DNA from: CAIXSC01 sp046349915
Lineage (GTDB): Bacteria; Planctomycetota; Planctomycetia; Pirellulales; Pirellulaceae
Direction: 5' to 3'
Assembly (NCBI GenBank): GCA_046349915.1
Contig: JAXMBL010000003.1
Location: forward strand, 930,001-994,000
Length of the DNA: 64,000 bases
Shown: positions 32,898 through 42,309 of the stretch, one piece after another
Position numbering within the stretch: the stretch's first letter is position 1
Layout: each line of letters opens with the position of its first letter
Notes under the pieces: model-generated
Seen by the model: the letters and a program-made list of their open reading frames with translations, nothing else
Databases searched by the model: none
Told to the model about the DNA's origin: nothing
Program-made: the position numbers and the translations under genes

Positions 32898-35800
32898 TCA
32901 ATCGACATACACAAACTCGTTGGCATTCAGCAACGCACGACAAAGGGCAAAGAGACCTTGCTGTTCCACGAGGCGCCGTGCCGCTTGCAATTCTCGTTCC
33001 GCCGGGAGGCGTTGAAACGTGAGCTGAAATGCGCGGGGGATGCGATCCGCGGGATCGGTCGCTTCCGATGTCACTCGGGCAGCGAGATATTCAGCCTGCC
33101 GCAGCATGAACTCGTTGTTGCTGAGAGCGAGTGCTTGCAGCGCGGTGGTCGTGGTGACTCGTGCTGGCGTGAGATTCGCCGGATCGGGACAATCGAGCGT
33201 CGACATGAATTGATGCGGTGTCGTCCGCACCACGAAGCGATAGATACTGCGACGCCAAAGGTCGGGCTTGTCGGGTGTCACATACTCATAGATGGGCGCG
33301 TAGGCTTCCGTGTACTTGAAGTCGCGATAACCGGGCCCGCCCATTTCCGTATTGAGTTTTCCGGCGACAAGGAGCACCGCATCTCGCAGCGACTCAGCAT
33401 CCAAGCGGCGCGTGTTCTGACGCCACAACAGTCGATTGTCGCCATCCACTTTCGCGTGGCCTGGCACGAATGCCGAACTCTGCCGATACGTGGCGCTGAG
33501 CATGATCGCCTTATGCAACTTCTTCAGCGACCAGTCGGACCGTAGCACTTCATTCGCTAGCCAATCGAGCAATTCCGGATGCGATGCTCGGTCGCCGCCG
33601 TAGCCAAAATCGCTCGGCGTGTTCACCAGCCCCTGGCCGAAATGATGATGCCAGAGTCGATTGACCAGCACGCGCCGCGTCAACGGGTTCTCGGGATGCG
33701 TGATCCATTCCGCGAGCCGCCGTCGCCGTTCGCCCTCGGGCATCGAGGCCTCGCCGAAGTCTGTCGCCATATGGTTCACGCAACTCGGAACGCCGGGAGC
33801 GACTGGCTGTTGCGGGTCTTCCGGATTGCCGCGACGCAGCACGCGAACTTCCGGCGCCGTCTCGGCCACGATGGCAAACACCTTCCCAGGCGCGGGGAGT
33901 TCCGCGAGCGACTTCTCCAGACGCGTGGCTTCGCCCTGCAATACCGCGAGTCGTGCTTTGTCGGCAGCGGACTGCTGTGACTCGTTGGCAGCAAGTCGCA
34001 GTTGAGCGTCACCCAGGAACAGCAAGTCATGCGCGATTCCGTCGCCGCCATCCGTCGCAATCAGTGTCAGCGTTTTCGCATCGGCGGTGATCGCGATTTC
34101 CAGCTTCGACGTCTCGTCCTTCTGCATCTTGAGTTTTTGGAATTTGAGTTCCTGGTCGACGAAGACACTGAAGTCCGCCAGCGTTCCCGCGCCGCCTGCT
34201 CCCGATCCGAAGCCGACCACCGCGGTGAACTGGAATCCGGCTGTTGTGGCAGCGTCCGCGTTCCGCAGACGAGTCAGATCGAACGTGATGCCGCCATTCG
34301 CATGCAGTCCGATTATCGAACGATCGGAACCGGCATAGTCCACTCCCGCGAGTTTCGTGGAAACTTGCGAGTTGAGCGGCCCGTTGCGAATCGCGTCCCA
34401 GGCATGGCCACTGGTCGCGGGTATCCCTTTCACTTCAAACTGCTCATCGACCGAGACGTTCGTGCGGCCATCGGGAATGAAAACCCACTTCACGAATGGC
34501 TGTGACTTTTCTTTCGGTTCGTCAAACTTGACGCTCTTCAACTGATTCAGCGGAAGATCGCGGTGATAACCCAGCTTCTCATCGACCGGACGACCGCTAC
34601 GCAAATCGATCCCACGCCCCTTTTTTCCTGAACCGTGTCCGTCGCCTCCTCCGACGATGTCCGCGAGACTCCATCCCTTCCCCTCAAGCCGCGCGATCTC
34701 GCCGCGAACTTGCGCGAGCTGGTTGGTCAATTCCTCTTTTCGCCGAGCCAGTTGCTGGCTCTCGGTCGGAGAAATATCGCGATCGCCGCGTTTGACGCCC
34801 GCGAAGACGGCTGTCAGCCGGTAGTAATCCTCCTGACTGATCGGATCGAGTTTGTGATCGTGACAGCGGGCGCAATTGATGGTCAGCCCCATCGTCGCGG
34901 TCATGACTTGCGTGACGATGTCGTCGAGATCGCTAGCCCGAGCGGCACGCTTCAAAACGTCGCTGCGAGTTTCCACCTGACCGACAAAATCCCAGGGCCC
35001 TGCCGCAAGAAAGCCCGTCGCAATGACCGCCTGCGAATCGTCGGGAGCGATCACATCACCAGCAATTTGCTGCTGAAGGAAGACGTCGTACCGCAAATCA
35101 CGATTGAGAGCCTGAACGACGTAATCGCGATACCGCCAGGCGTTCGGCCGGAGCTGATCACGCTCGAAGCCATGCGTATCGGCGTAGTGAGCAATGTCGA
35201 GCCAGTGCCGGCCCCAGCGCTCGCCATAATGTGGACTCTTCAGCAGTCGATCAAGCAGACGTCCGACCGCGGCGTCGGGCAGGACTTGGTCGTTGTCGCT
35301 CCGGCTCTCGCGGCAATCGTGTTCGAACTGAGCGACGTCATCGGGCGTAGGCGGCAGTCCCCACAGATCGAATGTCGCTCGGCGAATGAGCGTTCGCGGA
35401 TCGGCTGCGGGGTTGGGATGTAATCCCTTCTCCCTCAGCTTGGCCCAAACGAAGCGGTCAATCGGATGCTTCGACCATTCGCTCGGAGCGCCGCTTGCTT
35501 CCGGCGGCGCCACCTCCTTCACCGGCTGAAGCGACCAGAACGAACTGTCGGCTTTCGACTTTTCACGCAAGACCAAGTGCTTTGGCCAAATCGCGCCCCG
35601 CTCGATCCATTCGCGTAGATTCGCCGCTTCCTGTTCGGTCAGCGGTTCTCCCTTCTCTGGCATTTCAGGCTTCCGCCCATCGTGCGGAATGGAGCGAGTG
35701 AAGATCGGACTATCATTCGGCTTGCCGGGCGCCAACCCCTCGCCGCCATCGCCGCCGCGCAGCACTCCGTCGCGAGTCGAGAGGTCGAACCCGCCTTTTG

Positions 35801-35972
35801 CATTCCCAGCCTGATGACAGGCGACGCACTTCGCGGAAAGCACCGGCGCGACGCGCAGCTCGAACAACTTCTCGGCTTCGTCCGCGGCCGCGACGGAAGT
35901 GAACAGGAGACATGCCAGCCAGTAGAAGTCCCGGCCGCTTCCGCCGACAATTCCTGGAAGCAACTTGCTCAT
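32898..35972 (-). CDS. Secreted diheme PSCyt1-PSCyt2-NPCBM-PSD1 protein
   Basis: A 1024-residue fusion. A hydrophobic export segment precedes PSCyt1 with heme motif CVACH near 49. PSCyt2/DUF1549 follows with CARCHDHKLDP near 367, then a coiled-coil-like stretch near 400-430. At about 545-660 there is an NPCBM-like carbohydrate-binding module (IGLHANGGITFDL, AVVGFGSGAGGAGTLADFSV, LTLIATDGGDGIAHD). PSD1/DUF1553 fills about 740-1000. The start codon overlaps the GntR stop as ATGA, so it is translationally coupled to the regulator. The module is the best sequence evidence here that these cytochromes act near carbohydrate. Confidence 0.93.
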   Translation of the reverse strand: MSKLLPGIVGGSGRDFYWLACLLFTSVAAADEAEKLFELRVAPVLSAKCVACHQAGNAKGGFDLSTRDGVLRGGDGGEGLAPGKPNDSPIFTRSIPHDGRKPEMPEKGEPLTEQEAANLREWIERGAIWPKHLVLREKSKADSSFWSLQPVKEVAPPEASGAPSEWSKHPIDRFVWAKLREKGLHPNPAADPRTLIRRATFDLWGLPPTPDDVAQFEHDCRESRSDNDQVLPDAAVGRLLDRLLKSPHYGERWGRHWLDIAHYADTHGFERDQLRPNAWRYRDYVVQALNRDLRYDVFLQQQIAGDVIAPDDSQAVIATGFLAAGPWDFVGQVETRSDVLKRAARASDLDDIVTQVMTATMGLTINCARCHDHKLDPISQEDYYRLTAVFAGVKRGDRDISPTESQQLARRKEELTNQLAQVRGEIARLEGKGWSLADIVGGGDGHGSGKKGRGIDLRSGRPVDEKLGYHRDLPLNQLKSVKFDEPKEKSQPFVKWVFIPDGRTNVSVDEQFEVKGIPATSGHAWDAIRNGPLNSQVSTKLAGVDYAGSDRSIIGLHANGGITFDLTRLRNADAATTAGFQFTAVVGFGSGAGGAGTLADFSVFVDQELKFQKLKMQKDETSKLEIAITADAKTLTLIATDGGDGIAHDLLFLGDAQLRLAANESQQSAADKARLAVLQGEATRLEKSLAELPAPGKVFAIVAETAPEVRVLRRGNPEDPQQPVAPGVPSCVNHMATDFGEASMPEGERRRRLAEWITHPENPLTRRVLVNRLWHHHFGQGLVNTPSDFGYGGDRASHPELLDWLANEVLRSDWSLKKLHKAIMLSATYRQSSAFVPGHAKVDGDNRLLWRQNTRRLDAESLRDAVLLVAGKLNTEMGGPGYRDFKYTEAYAPIYEYVTPDKPDLWRRSIYRFVVRTTPHQFMSTLDCPDPANLTPARVTTTTALQALALSNNEFMLRQAEYLAARVTSEATDPADRIPRAFQLTFQRLPAERELQAARRLVEQQGLFALCRALLNANEFVYVD

Positions 35973-36673
35973 TTCGACTTCCTCTTGATCGCTAATTGAT
36001 CGAGCACCGCTTTCATATGTTGCTGCATGGCTTCGGCAGCGGCATCCGGATCGTGGTCGCGGACGGCTCGTAAAATCGCTTTGTGCAGCTTTCGCACCAA
36101 ACTGTTCTCGCGCTGGGATGGCGTGGTGCGAGCCATCTGAGTCAGTACGAATTCATAGATGACTTCCATCAGGTTCATCATTAGCGGGTTGCCGGCCACC
36201 GCGATCAACTTGCGATGAAACCGGAAGTCGATTTCGAGCATCTCGGGATACGGCAGCTCATCGTCATCCAACTGTTTGAGCAGCCCGGTCAGTTCCGCAA
36301 TATCCTCGTCAGTGGCTCGTTCGGCCGCCTGCCGCGCGCACTGCACTTCGATGGCCGAACGCAGCTCGGCATACGTCAGCAGTTCCCGCGGCGAGATCGT
36401 AACCGCCGACTGCAACAGGCGAACGCAATTGGCCAGACTGTTCGCATTTCCGACGAACGTTCCTCGACCCCGCCGAATGTCGACCAGTCCCATGCTTTGC
36501 AGCCGCGCCAACGCCTCGCGCAGAACCGGCCGACTGACCTTGAGTTGCTCCACGAGTTCATGTTCGCCCGGCAGCCGCGCCCCGGCAGCCAGCTTGCGAT
36601 CTCTGATGACTCCGGCGATCCGTTCCACCACCAAATCCGCCGTGGTATGCCGATCAATGGCTTCGAGCTGCAT
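35969..36673 (-). CDS. FadR-type GntR transcriptional regulator
   Basis: A 234-residue cytoplasmic repressor-like protein. The N-terminal winged helix (LPGEHELVEQLKVSRPVLREAL near 35-55) is GntR, and the C-terminal helical bundle FCD domain has the metal-binding residues Asp/His pattern (DFRFHRKLI near 145, HKAILRAVRDHD near 195, MQQHM near 220). FadR-group regulators commonly sense organic acids or sugar acids. It is the first gene of the PSD1-DUF1501-DUF1587/DUF1552 operon. ATG 36673 gives the normal length; the frame to 36730 adds a non-family extension. A palindrome upstream may be its operator. Confidence 0.93.
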   Translation of the reverse strand: MQLEAIDRHTTADLVVERIAGVIRDRKLAAGARLPGEHELVEQLKVSRPVLREALARLQSMGLVDIRRGRGTFVGNANSLANCVRLLQSAVTISPRELLTYAELRSAIEVQCARQAAERATDEDIAELTGLLKQLDDDELPYPEMLEIDFRFHRKLIAVAGNPLMMNLMEVIYEFVLTQMARTTPSQRENSLVRKLHKAILRAVRDHDPDAAAEAMQQHMKAVLDQLAIKRKSK

Positions 36674-37003
36674 CTGCGCTCCCCGCTGGTTTGCCTGATG
36701 TCCAGATGTCAGACATCTTAACGGCGGCAAATGTGTGTTACCAGACGCAGGGCATTCTCCATGTCGTGATCCGAGTCGCGACAGCGCAAGGCAGCCGGAC
36801 GAAACAAACTACCAGCAGACCCACCCCAGGCTAGGCCCTGCTGAGCAATCGTTGACCATTTGTGAAAATCGACTCGACCGAGAGTCGTTACGAAGAGAGT
36901 TGGTGCTGGCCAACTCGTTTTCTTGAGTGAACTCCGCGCCGGGCATGTTAGGCTGAGTGGCAATCGGGAAGGCGAGGCGATACCTTAACCCCCAGGTCTA
37001 ATC
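36674..37003. other. Divergent promoter region of GntR operon and ppsA
   Basis: This 330-nt gap separates the divergent GntR operon and ppsA. It holds the palindrome at 36704-36718 next to the GntR start, and on the ppsA side an ATGTTAGGCTGAGTGG segment at 36945-36960 that closely matches GTGTTAGACTGAGCGG at 18275-18290 in front of the FHA gene. A TTGAGT at 36923-36928 would be a possible -35 at 18 nt from GTTAGG. No small gene is evident. Confidence 0.5.
36704..36718. promoter_or_regulatory. Perfect 7+1+7 palindrome, likely GntR/FadR operator
   Basis: AGATGTC-A-GACATCT is a perfect inverted repeat 31 nt upstream of the GntR start codon. FadR-group GntR proteins bind short palindromes of this type, often containing GTC/GAC halves, so autoregulation and control of the whole operon are plausible. 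This is inferred from position and symmetry only. Confidence 0.6.
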
Positions 37004-39430
37004 ATGGTCACTTCAAATTCTCATCCCTTTATTAAATGGTTTGCCGACATCACGATTGCCGATGTCCCGCTGGTCGGCGGCAAGAACGCATCGCTCGGCG
37101 AAATGGTCCGCGAACTCGCCGCGAAGGGGGTGAAAGTGCCTGATGGATTCGCCATCACGGCCGAAGCGTTTCGGCATTTTCTCCGCGAGGCACAACTCGA
37201 CGAACGCATTCGCACGACACTTGCCGACCTCGACACCCACGACATGGCCAACCTGAGCCAGCGCGGCCACGCGGTGCGACAAGCCATCCTCGGCGCGACG
37301 CTGCCTCGGGATCTCCAGGAACTCATCGCCGGGGCGTATCGGCAATTGCAGGGGGACAGCGCCGTGCCGCTTGATGTCGCAGTGCGTTCCTCGGCCACCG
37401 CCGAAGACCTGCCCGATGCGAGCTTCGCCGGACAGCAGGAAACGTATCTCAACGTGCAGGGCATCACAGCTCTGCTGGAGACGTGCAAACGCTGCTTCGC
37501 TTCGCTCTTCACGGATCGCGCCATCAGCTATCGAGTGGACCAGGGGTTCGACCATTTCAAGATCGCACTGAGCATCGGCGTGCAACGGATGGTGCGCTCC
37601 GACTTGGCCTGCGCCGGTGTGATGTTCACCATCGATACCGAGACGGGATTCCGGGAAGCCCTCCTGATCAGCGCCGCTTACGGCCTCGGGGAGAACGTGG
37701 TTCAAGGCTCGGTCACGCCCGATGAGTACGTCGTCTTCAAGACGACGTTGAAGACCGGCCACCGGCCCATTCTGCAAAGGACCGTAGGCAGCAAGGAATT
37801 CAAGCTTGTGTACGACGCGGGGGGAGGAAAGATGGTGAAGAACGTCCCCGTGTCCCTTGGCGAACGGGCGAAACTGGCGTTGTCCGACGACGAAGTCCTG
37901 GAACTGGCTCGCTGGGGATGCATCGTTGAAGATCATTACTCCGCCAAACGCGGCCAGCCGTCCCCCATGGACCTGGAGTGGGCGAAGGACGGGCGCACTG
38001 GCGAACTGTTCATCGTGCAGGCGCGGCCCGAGACGGTGCAGTCCCGAAAAGACCCCGACGTGCTGGAGACCTATCAATTGAGCCAGCGCAGTGCAGTGCT
38101 GACCACTGGGCGCAGCGTCGGCGAGAAGATCGCCACGGGGCGGGTGCGGGTCATCAAGAACGCGCAGCTCATCGGTCAGTTTCAAGAGGGCGAAGTACTC
38201 GTCACCGACAAGACCGACCCCGACTGGCAGCCTATCATGAAGAAAGCCGCCGCCATCATCACCAACCGCGGCGGCCGCACCTGCCATGCGGCTATTGTCA
38301 GTCGCGAACTGGGCGTGCCTGCCATCGTCGGCGCCGAGCAAGGCACGGAGGCTCTCAAGGACGGCCAGATGGTCACTGTGAGCTGCGCGGAAGGCGACGT
38401 GGGCTTTGTCTATGAAGGTGAGTTGCCCTTTGAGGTGCGGCGCACAAGCCTCAAGACACTCGGCCACCCGCGTACGAAGGTAATGATGAATCTGGCGAAC
38501 CCAGAGGAAGCCTTCTCGCTATCCTTCATTCCCAACGAGGGCGTCGGTCTCGCGCGGATGGAGTTCATCGTCACGACCTCCATCAAGATCCACCCGCTGG
38601 CGCTCGTTGACTTCGAGCGACTCGACGACCTCGCTGCGAAAGCCGAGATTGAGCGGCTAACGACGGGATACACCGACAAACCGCAGTTTTTTGTGGACAA
38701 GTTAGCGCAGGGCATCGGGATGCTTGCCGCCGCGTTCTATCCGAAGGACGTGATTCTGCGACTCAGCGACTTCAAGACCAACGAATACGCGAACCTCATC
38801 GGCGGTAAGGCCTACGAGCCAATCGAGGAAAACCCGATGCTCGGCTTTCGGGGGGCCAGCCGCTACTACCATCCCCGCTACCAGGCCGGGTTCGCACTCG
38901 AATGTCGCGCCGTGAAAAAAGTGCGTGAGGAGATGGGCCTTGTCAATCTCAAGCTCATGATTCCTTTCTGCCGCACCGTCGAGGAAGGCCGGCGTGTGCA
39001 GGCCGAAATGGCGACGCATGGCCTAATGCGTGGCGAGAACGGCTTGGAACTGTATGTCATGTGCGAAATCCCCAGCAATGTCATCCTCGCCGACGAGTTC
39101 GCCGAGATCTTCGACGGTTTCAGCATCGGCTCGAACGATCTCACGCAACTCATTCTCGGCGTGGATCGCGACAGCGAAATCGTCTCGCCGATTTTCGACG
39201 AGCGCAACCCCGCTGTGAAAAGGATGATCGCTCAAGTCATCGCCACCTGCCGCGCCAGAGGCCGAAAGATTGGCATCTGCGGGCAAGCCCCCAGCGACTA
39301 CCCAGAGTTCGCGCAGTTCTTGGTCGAACAAGGCATCGACAGCATCTCGCTCAACCCTGACACTGTGCTCAAGACCACGTTGGCGATTCTGGAACAAGAG
39401 AACGCCTCGAACTCGCAAGATGAACGGTAG
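37004..39430 (+). CDS. ppsA: Phosphoenolpyruvate synthase
   Basis: An 808-residue PpsA converting pyruvate, ATP and water to PEP, AMP and phosphate for gluconeogenesis. The N-terminal ATP-grasp-like PPDK domain starts with PLVGGKNASLGEM near residue 23. The swivelling phosphohistidine domain has GGRTCHAAIVSRELGVPAIVG near 425, with His as phospho-acceptor. The C-terminal TIM barrel has GSNDLTQL near 705 and the catalytic GICGQAPS Cys near 760. It is the only long gene on the plus strand between two cytochrome/DUF1501 blocks on the minus strand. A role in growth on organic acids fits the FadR-type regulator beside it, but this is inference. Confidence 0.95.
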   Translation: MVTSNSHPFIKWFADITIADVPLVGGKNASLGEMVRELAAKGVKVPDGFAITAEAFRHFLREAQLDERIRTTLADLDTHDMANLSQRGHAVRQAILGATLPRDLQELIAGAYRQLQGDSAVPLDVAVRSSATAEDLPDASFAGQQETYLNVQGITALLETCKRCFASLFTDRAISYRVDQGFDHFKIALSIGVQRMVRSDLACAGVMFTIDTETGFREALLISAAYGLGENVVQGSVTPDEYVVFKTTLKTGHRPILQRTVGSKEFKLVYDAGGGKMVKNVPVSLGERAKLALSDDEVLELARWGCIVEDHYSAKRGQPSPMDLEWAKDGRTGELFIVQARPETVQSRKDPDVLETYQLSQRSAVLTTGRSVGEKIATGRVRVIKNAQLIGQFQEGEVLVTDKTDPDWQPIMKKAAAIITNRGGRTCHAAIVSRELGVPAIVGAEQGTEALKDGQMVTVSCAEGDVGFVYEGELPFEVRRTSLKTLGHPRTKVMMNLANPEEAFSLSFIPNEGVGLARMEFIVTTSIKIHPLALVDFERLDDLAAKAEIERLTTGYTDKPQFFVDKLAQGIGMLAAAFYPKDVILRLSDFKTNEYANLIGGKAYEPIEENPMLGFRGASRYYHPRYQAGFALECRAVKKVREEMGLVNLKLMIPFCRTVEEGRRVQAEMATHGLMRGENGLELYVMCEIPSNVILADEFAEIFDGFSIGSNDLTQLILGVDRDSEIVSPIFDERNPAVKRMIAQVIATCRARGRKIGICGQAPSDYPEFAQFLVEQGIDSISLNPDTVLKTTLAILEQENASNSQDER

Positions 39431-39444
39431 GGCCGAGCGAATCG

Positions 39445-40806
39445 TCATGTGAGGAGTTCGCGAATTGGTTCCCGATGATCGACCAGATACTGCGGACGCC
39501 CCGCTTGATCGAGAATCGTCGTGTTGCCGACGTCAATGCCCAGGCGGTGGTAGAGCGTGGCGAACACTTCTTGATAGTGGACCGGTCGGTCTTGCGGGAC
39601 TTCGCCCAAACGATTCGTGGAGCCGATGACTTGTCCCATCCGCATCCCGCCGCCGGCCAACAGAGCGCACGACACTTGCGGCCAGTGATCGCGACCGCCA
39701 TCTTTGTTGATCCGCGGCGTTCGACCGAACTCGCCCCAGGCGACGACGCTGACGTCTTGGTCGAGTCCTCGGCGATGTAAGTCTTCGACCAGCGCGGTGA
39801 TCCCTTGATCGAACTTCGCAAGCTGCACCGGCAATCGCTCGAAGTTCGCTCCGTGGCGATCCCAACTTCCGAACGAGAGAGTGACGCAGCGGACGCCCGC
39901 TTCGACCAACCGGCGGGCCATCAAGAATTGGTCCATCCAATGCGGTCCCGCATCTTCGCCAAACGCCGGATCGGCGCTGCCGCGACCGTAGCGATCGCGC
40001 ACGGCCGGATCTTCTTTCTCCAGGTCGAGCGCCTCGACGAGCCGACTGGACGTCAGCACGTCGAACGCCTTGCTGGTCAGCGCGTCCACGCCTCGGTACG
40101 CTTCGATCGCGTCCACCGAGCGACGAAACTGGTCGAAACTTGTCAGCAAATTGCGTCGGTCGCGCAGGTTGTCGAGCGTGACGCCATTGAGCCGCATGTT
40201 GGCCATCCCTTCGCCATCGGGCTGGAACGGAGCATGCGCGGCGCCAAGGAATCCGGGAAACCCCGGGTTGCAGTACGGATCATGCCGCGTCTTGATCGTT
40301 AGTCCGACGAACGGAGGCACTGAAGGATCGACAGGCCCGCGCAGCTTCGAAACGGCCGAACCCAGCGAAGGGTGATTGTCTTGTCGGCCACGCGCGCCGA
40401 TCGGGTAGCCGCTCAGACACAAGTCCGAGGCATGCTGGTCCGGACAACCATAGAGCGAGCGAATGATGGCGACCTTGTCCATCATCGTCGCCAAACGCGG
40501 CATGTGCTCGCAGATCTCAATGCCGGGCACATTCGTCGCGATCGGGCGGAACGAACCCCGGATCTCGATCGGGGCGTCCATCTTCAGGTCGTACATATCC
40601 TGGTGCGACGGCCCGCCCGACAGGTAGATCATGATCACGGCCTTATGGCCAAGAGACCGCCCGCGCGTCGCCGGCGACGACTGTTCCGCCTGCAGTATCT
40701 GCGGCAGGGAGAGTCCTCCCAGAGCCAGTCCGCCGATCTTGAGAAAGTGACGTCGCGTGTGGCCGTCGCAATGGGACGATGGGTGGGGTCCGAGTATATG
40801 AAGCAT
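39445..40806 (-). CDS. DUF1501 family protein, Tat-exported (last gene of array)
   Basis: A 453-residue DUF1501 protein starting MLHILGP...CDGHTRRHFLKIGG, a form of start typical of the family. Conserved blocks are YLSGGPSHQDMYDLK near 60, IEICEHMPRL near 95, SFGSWDRHG near 305, AWGEFGRTPR near 350 and GRDHWPQ just after. With the next upstream gene it forms a sub-group sharing the IRGSF/EFxPIxTxxxGIxICEHxP region, unlike the GGPSQMDLFDPKP sub-group further upstream. No cytochrome partner is adjacent. The C-terminus stops 14 nt short of the ppsA stop (convergent). Confidence 0.9.
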   Translation of the reverse strand: MLHILGPHPSSHCDGHTRRHFLKIGGLALGGLSLPQILQAEQSSPATRGRSLGHKAVIMIYLSGGPSHQDMYDLKMDAPIEIRGSFRPIATNVPGIEICEHMPRLATMMDKVAIIRSLYGCPDQHASDLCLSGYPIGARGRQDNHPSLGSAVSKLRGPVDPSVPPFVGLTIKTRHDPYCNPGFPGFLGAAHAPFQPDGEGMANMRLNGVTLDNLRDRRNLLTSFDQFRRSVDAIEAYRGVDALTSKAFDVLTSSRLVEALDLEKEDPAVRDRYGRGSADPAFGEDAGPHWMDQFLMARRLVEAGVRCVTLSFGSWDRHGANFERLPVQLAKFDQGITALVEDLHRRGLDQDVSVVAWGEFGRTPRINKDGGRDHWPQVSCALLAGGGMRMGQVIGSTNRLGEVPQDRPVHYQEVFATLYHRLGIDVGNTTILDQAGRPQYLVDHREPIRELLT

Positions 40807-40842
40807 AAGACGTCTCTCTATTTCCCTCTGCGAGAATTCAAA

Positions 40843-42309
40843 TCAAGTCAGGCCTGGGATTGGAACGCCATGATAAACCTGATGAGGACGGTCCGACCGA
40901 TCCTTCCAGTCCAGCGTTCGTGGCAGCCCCAGCGCTTCGTAGATCGTGGCTGCCATATTCTCGGGCGTCTGTGGATCGGCTTGGGGATAGCCGCCTTGGG
41001 CGTCCGAGGCGCCAATCACCGTCCCGCCGCGCACGCCGCCGCCCGCGAAGAACACTGTTTGCACGGCCCCCCAGTGATCGCGGCCGGGTAGTTTCGTTTC
41101 GGCGCCGGGAAATGTGAAGACTTTGGGCGTCCGACCGAACTCACCGGCCATCACAATCATCACGTCATCCAGCATTCCGCGGTCGGCCAGATCTTCGATC
41201 AACGCCGACACCGCCCGATCGGTTGGCGGCAGCAGATACTCGCGCAGGTTGCGGAACGCCGCCTCATGCGTGTCCCACGACTCGTCGTTGCCCAGATTGA
41301 CCTGCACCATGCTCACGCCCGCTTCCACCAGTTGCCGCGCCATCAAAAGCGACCAACCGAAAGAGTTGCGTCCGTAACGATCTTGCAGCCGATCGTCCGC
41401 GGCATGCACGTCGACCGCTTTCTGAACGGAACCGTCCAGCAGCATCGAGACCACCGCCTGCCGGTGCCGGTCGAGTTCCCGCACACGCGCTCCGGCGTCA
41501 AGCATGCGCCGTTGCGATTCGAACGTCGCCAAAAGCGCTCGCCGATCGAGAAACTGGTCGCGACTGACGCCGTGCGGCAGTTCCAGGCGAGGCGCTTCGT
41601 AGCGGTAGTTTTCCGGCGTCGCCTTTCCCCGTTGGCGCTGGAATCCATATTCTGGAAACGCGCCATGCGTGTAGTTCGCATCTCGGTACCGGCTGGCCTC
41701 GATGAACCAGGGCGTCGAACTTTCTCCCATTTCGCCTGCAAACTGCCCCGGAATGGTGCGCCCGGTGACGTGAATCAGCTTTTCGGGAAGCACAGCGGCG
41801 GGAGGCAGATTGTTGCGCGGCGGAAGCACTCGATTCGCGACCGCAGCCAACGATGGAAAGTCGCGCGACGTCGGCCGGTTGGGATCAAATCCGACGGGAG
41901 TCGCCGTTCGTCCGGTGAGCATCACGTGATGCCCGATCGAGTGCTCGTTGTAGGGATGCGTGAGCGACCGCACGAGCGCCCACTTGTCGCTGCAAGCGGC
42001 CAACATCGGCAAGTGCTCGCAGATCTGAATCCCAGAAGTGCGCGTCGAGATAGGCGAGAACTCGCCGCGGATCGAGTCCGGAGCCAGGGGCTTGGGATCA
42101 AAACTGTCGTGCTGAGCGAGTCCGCCGGAAAGAAAGATGTAGATCACCGATTTCCGCGGGAGCGGGACTTCCCCATTCCCTTCGGCGGCGAGCGTCCGCA
42201 ACCCAGCCACATGGTTCATTCCCACACCCAACAGGCTGATCGCTCCCGCTTGAAGAGCCACTCGTCGCGGCACTCGAGGATGTGCGACATCGTGCGTCCG
42301 GCGCGGCAT
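40843..42309 (-). CDS. DUF1501 family protein, Tat-exported
   Basis: A 488-residue DUF1501 protein; ATG 42309 has GGAGG 8 nt upstream, better than the far start at 42378. The leader has a twin arginine (PRRVALQAGAISLLGVG). Family blocks are FLSGGLAQHDSFDPK near 80, IQICEHLP near 115, DESWDTHE near 340, MAGEFGRTPK near 385 and GRDHWG just after. It precedes the other member of its sub-group by 36 nt. It also lacks an adjacent cytochrome partner; the 440 nt upstream hold only a short ORF. The GGLAQHD motif differs from the common GGPSQ/H form. Confidence 0.9.
   Translation of the reverse strand: MPRRTHDVAHPRVPRRVALQAGAISLLGVGMNHVAGLRTLAAEGNGEVPLPRKSVIYIFLSGGLAQHDSFDPKPLAPDSIRGEFSPISTRTSGIQICEHLPMLAACSDKWALVRSLTHPYNEHSIGHHVMLTGRTATPVGFDPNRPTSRDFPSLAAVANRVLPPRNNLPPAAVLPEKLIHVTGRTIPGQFAGEMGESSTPWFIEASRYRDANYTHGAFPEYGFQRQRGKATPENYRYEAPRLELPHGVSRDQFLDRRALLATFESQRRMLDAGARVRELDRHRQAVVSMLLDGSVQKAVDVHAADDRLQDRYGRNSFGWSLLMARQLVEAGVSMVQVNLGNDESWDTHEAAFRNLREYLLPPTDRAVSALIEDLADRGMLDDVMIVMAGEFGRTPKVFTFPGAETKLPGRDHWGAVQTVFFAGGGVRGGTVIGASDAQGGYPQADPQTPENMAATIYEALGLPRTLDWKDRSDRPHQVYHGVPIPGLT

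Noticed and set aside
37013..38467. Long 484-codon antisense open frame inside ppsA
   Set aside because: It lies opposite a clear PpsA with all motifs. GC-rich genes in this window often leave long open antisense frames, and this one has no recognisable domains.
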